From an uncultured Bacteroidaceae bacterium (GTDB taxonomy: Bacteria; Bacteroidota; Bacteroidia; Bacteroidales; Bacteroidaceae), in assembly GCA_934293005.1 (NCBI GenBank), contig CAKQYA010000040.1, positions 1 through 19,065 on the forward strand: a stretch of DNA of 19,065 nucleotides, given 5' to 3'. Under the pieces are notes generated by a model, which searched no databases, was not told the DNA's origin, and saw only the letters and a program-made list of their open reading frames with translations. Positions 1 through 6,158 of this stretch are shown one piece after another (the first letter of the stretch is position 1; every line of letters starts with the position of its first letter). The position numbers and the translations under genes were made by a program.

Positions 1-560
1 TTACAGGTATAGATATTCAGCACATACCGCCTTGATGTCTTGATCCACTTGGCTGGTACGGAGATAAACTTGAAGACAAACGCTTTTATGCGACTTGTTG
101 CATTGAGTCCGAACCTCTTTGCGTCAGGTCTTTGGATGATGGCCTTGTAAAAGTTACGGATAAGTGCTGTAAGAAGAAGGAACACAGTGTTCTCTGCCAT
201 GAAGGATTTGGGCAATCTGTCCCATCCGAAACCATTGTTCATATCATCGAAGATACGTTCCTTTCCTCCACGAAGGTTATAGAACTCGACAATCTCTCTT
301 GCGGAAGATTCATAGTCGTTAGTCAGGATACAACGGTATGTGTATTCTCCTTCCCAAAAATCCTGCACACCGTCCATCCGTTTCTGTCTTTGAATCACAA
401 GTCGGCATGCTTTACCCTTCCACTTCTCAACAAGGATAGAGCCTCAATTCAAACTCAATGCCATTGATTTCCTCTGTCTTCCAGCCTCTGAGATCAAAGA
501 TGTCATTGTAGAGCGAACAGCAGCGGTTTGCGCGGATATAGAAGGACTTGCAGTGTTTTA
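1..560 (-). pseudogene. IS1380-family transposase remnant, C-terminal part, frameshifted
   Basis: The minus strand encodes the C-terminal part of a DDE transposase that I recognise as the Bacteroidota IS1380 group. Two reading frames are needed. The upstream frame (about 560 to 447) contains FYIRANRCCSLYNDIFDLR and GWKTEEINGIEFEL. The downstream frame (437 to 3) contains VEKWKGKACRLVIQRQKR, EFYNLRGGKERIFDDMNNGF and FISVPAKWIKTSRRYVLNIY. They are joined by an indel near 438-446, and the downstream frame meets TGA at 444-446. The downstream frame runs off the left edge without a stop. The N-terminal portion, with the first catalytic residues, is absent to the right, where sequence becomes AT-rich. 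It is therefore a broken, non-autonomous remnant. The family is from remembered motifs; the exact right boundary is uncertain. Confidence 0.82.
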
Positions 561-719
561 TCTTATATTTTTTTGCAACACTAAGATAAATAAAATTTCC
601 GACATGATAAAACCTTGAGCATATTTTTGTTGCTCAGGCACTTATAAAAAAATATTAAATTATAGTGTTGCGGAAATAAGGCGTAATACTTTTCATGGGT
701 GTTGCATCACCTGAAATAA
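561..719. other. AT-rich non-coding stretch with inverted repeats
   Basis: There is no plausible gene here. The stretch holds a 9-bp inverted repeat, GCAACACTA at 575-583 and TAGTGTTGC at 663-671. It also holds ATTTCCG at 595-601 facing CGGAAAT at 671-677, and an 8-bp hairpin at 614-638 (CTTGAGCA / TGCTCAGG, loop 9 nt). It lies on the 5' side of the transposase remnant. It could be leftover IS flank or leader, or the local junction of an internal deletion. Confidence 0.5.
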
Positions 720-769
720 AGCAAGAAGCGGGTGACTTCGGAGATGATTCCGAGCACCCGCTTCTTGCT
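720..769 (-). terminator. Strong rho-independent terminator downstream of coaX
   Basis: A 15-bp perfect stem (AGCAAGAAGCGGGTG at 720-734 with its complement at 755-769) has an additional internal TCGGA/TCCGA pairing in the loop. On the minus strand the stem is followed by TTTATTT. It lies 14 nt past the coaX stop codon and most likely ends the purE-ispG-coaX transcript. Confidence 0.85.
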
Positions 770-783
770 GCTATATTATCTAA

Positions 784-1506
784 TCATTTGAGTTGGATTG
801 CCGCCAATCCCTTGAAAAGAAGATTCGAATCGAATGTGACCGAACACGGCAAGTCTTTTGGAAGGTCCAAATGATTACCGCCTGTGATGAACACATGCAA
901 ATCAGGGTATCGTCGACAAAGCCTTCTTATATATCCCTCCATCTCAAATAGCGCTCCATTGACGGCCGATGAGATCATGCATGTGGCCGTGTCATTGCCC
1001 ATGAGCTCGCTACACTGAATTGCTTGCAAGGCTGGCAGCTGAGCAGTATGCTCATGCATGGAATCGAGGCGAAGCTGCACACCTGGCGAGATTGCGCCTC
1101 CAAGCAGTCTGCCGTCTGAGGCTATGAGATCATAAGTGATGCATGTGCCTGCATCTATGACGAGAAGTGTGCTATGCGGATCCTGAGCCACAGCTCCCAT
1201 ATCGGCTGCATAGCGGTCCACACCATAAGTGGATGGAATGTTGGTTATTGGCTTTATCTTGGATTGATAATCTGTTGTTAGCCACACGTGCGGTATGCCA
1301 ATGATATCGAGACATGACAAAAGCTCTTGGTCTTTGCCAGCCACTGTGGACAGATGGATGGCGTCAATAGGGAATTCTGCCACAAGACGATGAAGCGTGG
1401 ATTTCCAAGACTCATGCAGACGTTCGAAATGGACAAGGTCCAGAGTCGAGGCATCTGCAATGGCCAGTTTAGTTGACGTGTTGCCTATATCAATAAGTAG
1501 TTTCAT
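784..1506 (-). CDS. coaX: Type III pantothenate kinase
   Basis: This 240-residue protein is of normal family length. It phosphorylates pantothenate to 4'-phosphopantothenate, the first step of coenzyme A synthesis, in the cytoplasm. The ASKHA-fold motifs are clear: the phosphate-1 loop DIGNTSTKLAI (residues 6-16, catalytic Asp6), YGVDR (94-98), the second acidic motif IDAGTCITYDL (117-127), GGAISPG (136-142) and a late TGG. Type III enzymes are typically feedback-insensitive and need a monovalent cation; that is family knowledge. The start ATG at 1504-1506 places the motif-1 Asp at the usual position. It follows ispG by 62 nt with no recognisable promoter, so it is probably the last gene of the purE-ispG-coaX unit. 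A strong terminator follows. Confidence 0.95.
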   Translation of the reverse strand: MKLLIDIGNTSTKLAIADASTLDLVHFERLHESWKSTLHRLVAEFPIDAIHLSTVAGKDQELLSCLDIIGIPHVWLTTDYQSKIKPITNIPSTYGVDRYAADMGAVAQDPHSTLLVIDAGTCITYDLIASDGRLLGGAISPGVQLRLDSMHEHTAQLPALQAIQCSELMGNDTATCMISSAVNGALFEMEGYIRRLCRRYPDLHVFITGGNHLDLPKDLPCSVTFDSNLLFKGLAAIQLK

Positions 1507-1568
1507 GCGTATGTCTATTTCTCAAAGAAAATTCATCTTGACACGTGGAATCACCACGAAAGACGGGT

Positions 1569-2969
1569 CTATGCGTTAAGATCTTTCTCGATGAAATCGA
1601 TGAGTCGGCGCACTGCATCAGCCTCAGGAATGTTTTTTTCAATGCATGTCTTGTTTTTGTACAGTGACACTTTCCCTACACCTGCGCCCACATATCCGTA
1701 GTCGGCATCGGCCATTTCTCCAGGACCGTTGACAATGCATCCCATGATGCCTATGCGCAGGGTATTGAAACGTGGGTCTGCCGCAGCACGCTCGCCAACA
1801 GCCTTACGTATGCGAGCTATAGTGTCTTCAAGATTGTACAGCGTGCGGCCACAGCCCGGACAACTTATATATTCAGTCTTCGTGAACTTCACGCGGGCTG
1901 CCTGCAATATGCCATCGGCAAGTGCAGTGAGCAGATCTTGGCTGAAACCATCGCAACGGATGACAAGATTATGAGCAAGCTGATCTATGAAGAGAGCGCC
2001 TGCTGTCATGGCTGCTTTGAGCTGAAGTGTATCCCAGCAGGTCTCGTGAAGAGTGAGCACGACGGTATCATCGGTTATGCCAGCCTTTGCTTCTTCACGC
2101 AAAGCAGCACATTCCTCGATATGCTCAACCAACTGACGTGCCACAGGTATTTCTCGTTCAGGAGCTTCCGACAACGAAACACGGATAGTGTCGCCTATGC
2201 CTTCGCAAAGGAGGGCTCCTATGCCCACTGCACTCTTGATGCGGCCATCCTCTCCTTCACCAGCCTCTGTCACGCCAAGGTGAAGTGGGAACGCCATATT
2301 CTCTTTCTGCATCTGAGCGACAAGGAGACGCACTGTGCGAACCATCACAACAGTGTTGCTGGCTTTGATGGATATGACCACATCAAAAAAATGCTCTTTC
2401 ACACAGATGCGGAGAAATTCCATGCACGATTCCACCATGCCTTCGGGCGTGTCTCCATATCGCGACATGATGCGGTCACTAAGAGAACCGTGATTCACAC
2501 CTATGCGTATCGCTGTGTTGTGCTCCTTGCATATATTGAGGAAAGGTATGAAGCGTGACTCGATTTTCTTTATTTCATCGGCATATTCCTCATCTGTATA
2601 TGACAGATTCTTGAAAGTGCGTGCAGGGTCTACGTAATTGCCTGGATTGACACGCACTTTCTCACAGATAGCAGCGGCGGTGTCTGCCACAGCTGCATTG
2701 AAATGCACATCTGCCACAAGAGGCACCTCACATCCCTTAGCACGAAGCGCATCATGGATGTTGCGCATGTTGAGGGCCTCACGCTGACCTTGCGTGGTGA
2801 ATCGCACGATCTCTCCTCCAGCTTCTGCTATACGGATAGCTTGCGACACGGAGCCGTCGGTGTCCATGGTCGATGTATTTGCCATAGACTGCACACGGAT
2901 GGGATAGTCGCTGCCTATCATCACGCCGCCTACATTGACCGCAGTTGTTTTTCGTCTCTGGTAACCCAT
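1569..2969 (-). CDS. ispG: 4-hydroxy-3-methylbut-2-enyl diphosphate synthase (GcpE), shortened three-domain type
   Basis: This iron-sulfur enzyme converts MEcPP to HMBPP in the MEP isoprenoid pathway. The protein has 466 residues. The TIM-barrel part covers about 1-285 (PIRVQSM, RFTTQG, LVADVHF, IRIGVNHGSLSDRIM, SIKASN, LHLGVTEAGEGEDGRIKS, GDTIRVSLSEAPE). The C-terminal [4Fe-4S] domain has Cys370 and Cys373 in CPGCGRT, Cys411 in GCIVNGPGE, and Glu418. Sequence similarity is to the Bacteroidota and plant-like class, which carries an extra A* domain between barrel and cluster domains. Here that region is only about 75 residues (roughly 286-362) and keeps just its C-terminal end (AGALFIDQL, GILQAARV). 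As I recall, Bacteroidota members are about 600 residues long. All catalytic elements are present, so activity is expected. It is probably transcribed from its own promoter at 2986-2993 as well as from purE. Confidence 0.96.
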   Translation of the reverse strand: MGYQRRKTTAVNVGGVMIGSDYPIRVQSMANTSTMDTDGSVSQAIRIAEAGGEIVRFTTQGQREALNMRNIHDALRAKGCEVPLVADVHFNAAVADTAAAICEKVRVNPGNYVDPARTFKNLSYTDEEYADEIKKIESRFIPFLNICKEHNTAIRIGVNHGSLSDRIMSRYGDTPEGMVESCMEFLRICVKEHFFDVVISIKASNTVVMVRTVRLLVAQMQKENMAFPLHLGVTEAGEGEDGRIKSAVGIGALLCEGIGDTIRVSLSEAPEREIPVARQLVEHIEECAALREEAKAGITDDTVVLTLHETCWDTLQLKAAMTAGALFIDQLAHNLVIRCDGFSQDLLTALADGILQAARVKFTKTEYISCPGCGRTLYNLEDTIARIRKAVGERAAADPRFNTLRIGIMGCIVNGPGEMADADYGYVGAGVGKVSLYKNKTCIEKNIPEADAVRRLIDFIEKDLNA

Positions 2970-2985
2970 TTTATAAGTAGGTGTT

Positions 2986-2993
2986 CAAAATTA
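2986..2993 (-). promoter_or_regulatory. Candidate -7 element for ispG
   Basis: The minus strand reads TAATTTTG, a match to the Bacteroidota -7 consensus TAnnTTTG, 16 nt before the ispG ATG. That would give a leader of about 10 nt. There is no good -33 TTTG at 19-21 nt spacing; only CTTG at 16 nt. It is therefore a weaker call than the rpoN and aroA promoters. Confidence 0.4.
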
Positions 2994-3051
2994 TTTTATA
3001 ACATAAAAGCAAGACGCTCTCTTATTTGTCGCACACACTCACTCGGACGTC

Positions 3052-3108
3052 TTTTCCTTATGTTTATCAGCCACTATGCCCGCATAGCTCCATCAAACAT
3101 AAGGAAAA
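3052..3108. repeat. 14-bp perfect inverted repeat with nested hairpin in the purE-ispG spacer
   Basis: TTTTCCTTATGTTT (3052-3065) is perfectly complementary to AAACATAAGGAAAA (3095-3108). The 29-nt loop contains a second stem, CTATGC (3074-3079) with GCATAG (3082-3087). It lies between the purE stop (3205) and the ispG start (2969). It could be an attenuator-like or processing structure, or a terminator of purE (the arm itself ends in four A or T). No tract of T follows. Confidence 0.55.
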
Positions 3109-3204
3109 TATGCCTCAAGGTAGAGTGCGTCAAATACAAAAATGATTATGAGCGCCTACTTAAATGTCTGCTTTCAATTGGAGCCTGGCTCATGCCCACT
3201 CTTT

Positions 3205-3714
3205 TCAATTGCACTTAAAGGCGAACTTCACCTCTTTAAGTTCCTCATTAGCTTTTTCGATCTTCTTGCGAAGACCATTTTTGTAAGCAGCAAACTTAGC
3301 TGCAAGAGTCTCATCAGAAAGGGCCAGCATCTGCACAGCGAGAATGCCTGCATTAAGAGCGCCATTTATGGCCACTGTGGCTACAGGTATGCCAGGAGGC
3401 ATCTGAAGCATTGAATAAACGGCATCGACGCCATCAAGCACAGAACCTTTCACAGGAACGCCTATGACAGGAAGGGTTGTGCTGGCTGCAATGACTCCAG
3501 GGAGAGCGGCTGCCATGCCAGCTCCTGCAATGATTACCTTGATGCCACGTTCCTTTGCCCCTTTGGCAAAAGCCTCGACAGCATCGGGAGTGCGATGGGC
3601 TGAAAGAGCATTGATTTCAAATGGGATTTCCATCTCATCGAAGAACTTTGCCGCTTTCTCCATTACAGGCAGGTCTGATGTGCTGCCCATGATAATTGAT
3701 ACTATTGGTTTCAT
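3205..3714 (-). CDS. purE: N5-carboxyaminoimidazole ribonucleotide mutase
   Basis: This 169-residue class I PurE acts in de novo purine synthesis and converts N5-CAIR to CAIR. Visible motifs are MGSTSDLPVMEKA (phosphate-binding Ser11 and Asp14), the catalytic SAHRTPD (38-44, His40), AGAGMAAALPGVIAA (63-77) and GVPVKGSVLDGVDAVYSMLQ. ATVAINGALNAGILAVQML sits near the C terminus. The glycine loop reads AGAGMAAALPG rather than the AGGAAHLPG typical of Escherichia coli-like enzymes; I recall this as normal for Bacteroidota. The ATG at 3712-3714 fits the usual N terminus. It is the first gene of the purE-ispG-coaX group. A 235-nt structured gap separates it from ispG, and 97 nt plus a strand-sharing membrane protein lie upstream. 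Confidence 0.95.
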   Translation of the reverse strand: MKPIVSIIMGSTSDLPVMEKAAKFFDEMEIPFEINALSAHRTPDAVEAFAKGAKERGIKVIIAGAGMAAALPGVIAASTTLPVIGVPVKGSVLDGVDAVYSMLQMPPGIPVATVAINGALNAGILAVQMLALSDETLAAKFAAYKNGLRKKIEKANEELKEVKFAFKCN

Positions 3715-3813
3715 ATCTTATGTATTTTTATGTGTTAGCTGAATAATAATCTGATTATGTTCTATATGCCATGTCATAAATAGGCCTTTGACCTCTTTTA
3801 GAAGCTTAGCCGG

Positions 3814-4437
3814 TCACAACCAACTGAGCAAAATGAATGTCATAGCACACATGTATCCTACGGCAAACCCAGCGAGAACCTGAGCCAGACTATGCTGACG
3901 CAGAAGCATGCGGCTTGTGCCAAGTATGCCCGACAAAAGTATGAGCATGCTCATTGGGAACACTGGATTGTAATAGAACAGAATGCTGAAGGCATTGAGT
4001 GCGCCCACAAGTCCACCCATTCCAACCATATGAGTGCTTATCTTCCACCAAGCATTAACCATCACGCATATTACCTGAGAAATGAGCGCGGCCATGACGA
4101 CACCACGGAAAAACATGGCTGTATTGATCTTTGTCATTATGACAAGGCATGTCCCATAACTGAGGAGGGTGACCACGTAAGGCATGTGGCGATGCTCTCT
4201 GTGACTAAGTTCAAGGTGTGTCCATTTCTTAAACATGCGCACCACCGAAATGCCCATCACTGGAATGCCTATTGTGAACACGTAGACTATGCACAGGATG
4301 AATACCATGTAGCTCAACGGCAATAAGCGCAAATATGTGAAGACAAACAGTCCGACTATCACCCACAAAGGTGCATATAGTGGCATGAAAATAGCCGACA
4401 GCACCTTCGCTACACGCATAAGTTTTTTATTGTCCAT
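3814..4437 (-). CDS. PAP2-like integral membrane protein with altered catalytic motif
   Basis: This 207-residue protein has about five or six hydrophobic helices. It resembles the membrane PAP2 phosphatase superfamily. A basic HREHRHMPY segment (79-87) sits where the first motif is expected, ISTHMVGMGGLVG (134-145) replaces PSGH, and SRMLLRQHSLAQ (175-186) corresponds to SRx5Hx3D. Ser175, Arg176 and His182 are kept, but the final Asp is Gln186. Superfamily knowledge suggests lipid-phosphate or undecaprenyl-phosphate hydrolysis, but substrate and activity are not established by this sequence. It starts 18 nt after the rpoN stop, so it is probably cotranscribed with rpoN. The ATG choice gives a short polar N terminus before the first helix. 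Confidence 0.75.
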   Translation of the reverse strand: MDNKKLMRVAKVLSAIFMPLYAPLWVIVGLFVFTYLRLLPLSYMVFILCIVYVFTIGIPVMGISVVRMFKKWTHLELSHREHRHMPYVVTLLSYGTCLVIMTKINTAMFFRGVVMAALISQVICVMVNAWWKISTHMVGMGGLVGALNAFSILFYYNPVFPMSMLILLSGILGTSRMLLRQHSLAQVLAGFAVGYMCAMTFILLSWL

Positions 4438-4455
4438 ATCTTCCTTAACTAAAAT

Positions 4456-5976
4456 CTATGCCTTGCGCTTGTCTACTGAAAGTATGCCCATCTCTTTACG
4501 GTATTTGCTCACGGTGCGGCGAGCCAAGTCTATGTGACGGAGCTTCAATGCCTCCACAAGGTCTGAGTCGGTGAGCGGATTGTGCTTGTCCTCGTTGTCG
4601 ACAAGATCTTGGAGAGCCTCCTTCACCTTGTCACCGTCGACGTCTTCACCTGCATTGTTTTTTCGTGTGAGCTTGAAGAAATCTTCAAGCTGATATATGC
4701 GGCCATCAACAAGGGCGCATTTTGACTTGCACACTCGTGACACCGTGGACACATCATAGCCCGACTCTTTGGCCACATCTTCAAGTACAAGACGCACCTT
4801 GTCCTCTTTGTCTTTCGACAAGATGTATGCATGCTGCAACTTGATGATAGCCATCATGACATCATACATGGTGCGCCTGCGCTGTTTGATTGACTCGATG
4901 AACATGCTGGCAGCATCTATCTTCTGCCTCACAAACATCATACCTTCCTTGTCGCCTCTGCTGAGTTTGCCTGGATTTTTCTGGTATGTCTTAAGCTGGT
5001 TGACATAATCGTTGCTGACATGAAGGCGTGGCACCTCACCACCATTGAGACTCATGTGCACATTTCCTTCGAGATCGGTTTCCACGATGAAATCAGGTAT
5101 CTGTGTCTCCACACGGCTTGAAGACGCTTCGCCAAGAGCTATGCCAGGATTGACATTGAGTTTGCGTATAGCACGATACACTATGTCAAGCTGCTCGCTT
5201 GTGAGGCCAAGCTCTTTCTGAATACGTTCCATATTCCTGTTGATAAACAGATTGTAATGGGCTGATATTATTTGACGCCCAAGAGTCAGCACATGCCGTT
5301 TCGCTTCGGAGAGCGGTTCATCCTTGTTGTCAAGCAGACGGTCTATCTGCAACAGAATGCATTCCTGCGTGGAACGTGCACCTATGCCTGCTGGGTCAAA
5401 GCTCTGAAGTATCTTCAGCACTCTTTCAACATCAGCCTCTGTCACATACACATACAGCTTGAACGCAAGTTCGTCGACTATTGCTGACAATGAATTATCT
5501 ATGTAGCCACGGTTGTCGAGTGAGCCTATGAGATAGCGCAGCACTTTCTCATCATCATCGCTGAGGTCATAGTTGACCATCTGCGACTCGAGATATTCAA
5601 TGAAAGAGCCGCTATCGCCCACAGGTCGTTGCTCTTCCTGCACTCCTGCGTTGCTTGACACATTGACGGGGGTGTCATCATCGGCAAAGTCGGACACCGT
5701 TTCAAGAGCTTTATCAACATCAAAATCCTGTTCTGAGCCATCATTGGCTTCATCATCATTCACAGAACTGCTTTCCTGATTGCGGTCATTCAGATAGCCG
5801 TCATCATCACCATCATTTCTTTCAAGGGCTGGATTCTCTATCAGTTCTTTGTTTACCTGCTGCTCAAATTCGGCAATAGGCATCTCAAGCAGTTTCACCA
5901 CCTGAAGCTGCTGCTGAGACAGACGCAACTGCTGTTCCGTCTTCTGCACTTGGGTTTGTGTCAAGACTTGTGCCAT
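4456..5976 (-). CDS. rpoN: RNA polymerase sigma-54 factor
   Basis: This is the alternative sigma factor that recognises -24/-12 promoters and needs AAA+ activators. Taking the ATG at 5974-5976 gives 506 residues. Region I is glutamine- and leucine-rich (QLRLSQQQLQVVKLLEMP, then ELIENPALE). An acidic region II follows at about 50-130. Next come the core-binding domain (LIGSLDNRGYID, LQSFDPAGIGARSTQECILL), the helix-turn-helix area (SGYDVSTVSRVCKSKCALVD), and the RpoN box ARRTVSKYRK at about 485-494. An in-frame ATG 17 codons upstream exists, but the promoter at 5998-6028 would place transcription start inside that extension, so the shorter form is chosen. The gene is divergent from dnaE and followed closely by the PAP2-like gene. 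Confidence 0.96.
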   Translation of the reverse strand: MAQVLTQTQVQKTEQQLRLSQQQLQVVKLLEMPIAEFEQQVNKELIENPALERNDGDDDGYLNDRNQESSSVNDDEANDGSEQDFDVDKALETVSDFADDDTPVNVSSNAGVQEEQRPVGDSGSFIEYLESQMVNYDLSDDDEKVLRYLIGSLDNRGYIDNSLSAIVDELAFKLYVYVTEADVERVLKILQSFDPAGIGARSTQECILLQIDRLLDNKDEPLSEAKRHVLTLGRQIISAHYNLFINRNMERIQKELGLTSEQLDIVYRAIRKLNVNPGIALGEASSSRVETQIPDFIVETDLEGNVHMSLNGGEVPRLHVSNDYVNQLKTYQKNPGKLSRGDKEGMMFVRQKIDAASMFIESIKQRRRTMYDVMMAIIKLQHAYILSKDKEDKVRLVLEDVAKESGYDVSTVSRVCKSKCALVDGRIYQLEDFFKLTRKNNAGEDVDGDKVKEALQDLVDNEDKHNPLTDSDLVEALKLRHIDLARRTVSKYRKEMGILSVDKRKA

Positions 5977-5997
5977 ATATATACGAATTTCATGATG

Positions 5998-6028
5998 CAA
6001 AGTTAGCAGAAATAAAAGGTCGGGCAAA
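5998..6028 (-). promoter_or_regulatory. rpoN promoter (Bacteroidota -33/-7 type)
   Basis: On the minus strand TTTG (6025-6028), exactly 19 nt, then TAACTTTG (5998-6005) match the Bacteroidota housekeeping consensus. The predicted start near 5991 leaves a leader of about 15 nt before the ATG at 5976. This decides the rpoN start codon. Confidence 0.8.
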
Positions 6029-6122
6029 GAAAATCATTTCTTTTTTCCATTAAAAGGGCTCTTACTTTATTAAAGATGGTGAAAACACTGCAGAATGACG
6101 GACGGATATGAAATATTATTAT

Positions 6123-6130
6123 TATATTTG
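6123..6130 (+). promoter_or_regulatory. Candidate dnaE -7 element
   Basis: TATATTTG matches TAnnTTTG and lies 28 nt upstream of the ATG at 6159. No TTTG occurs at the expected -33 distance (6100-6103 reads GGAC), so the promoter is only partly supported. It falls inside the longer in-frame extension and so favours the 6159 start. Confidence 0.5.
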
Positions 6131-6158
6131 CACACTAATCACCGAACAGAAAGACAAC

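Noticed and set aside
132..467. 111-codon plus-strand frame over the transposase remnant
   Set aside because: It is antisense to the clearly recognisable IS1380 transposase fragment.
1544..1558. CGTGG/CCACG mini-hairpin between ispG and coaX
   Set aside because: Only a 5-bp stem with no T tract; too small to call a terminator.
1938..2558. 206-codon plus-strand open frame inside ispG
   Set aside because: It is antisense to a certain gene, has no recognisable motifs, and is rich in His and Cys as expected for a shadow frame.
3892..4326. His-rich 144-codon plus-strand frame inside the PAP2-like gene
   Set aside because: The histidines come from antisense of Met/Val-rich membrane helices; no supporting start context or motif.
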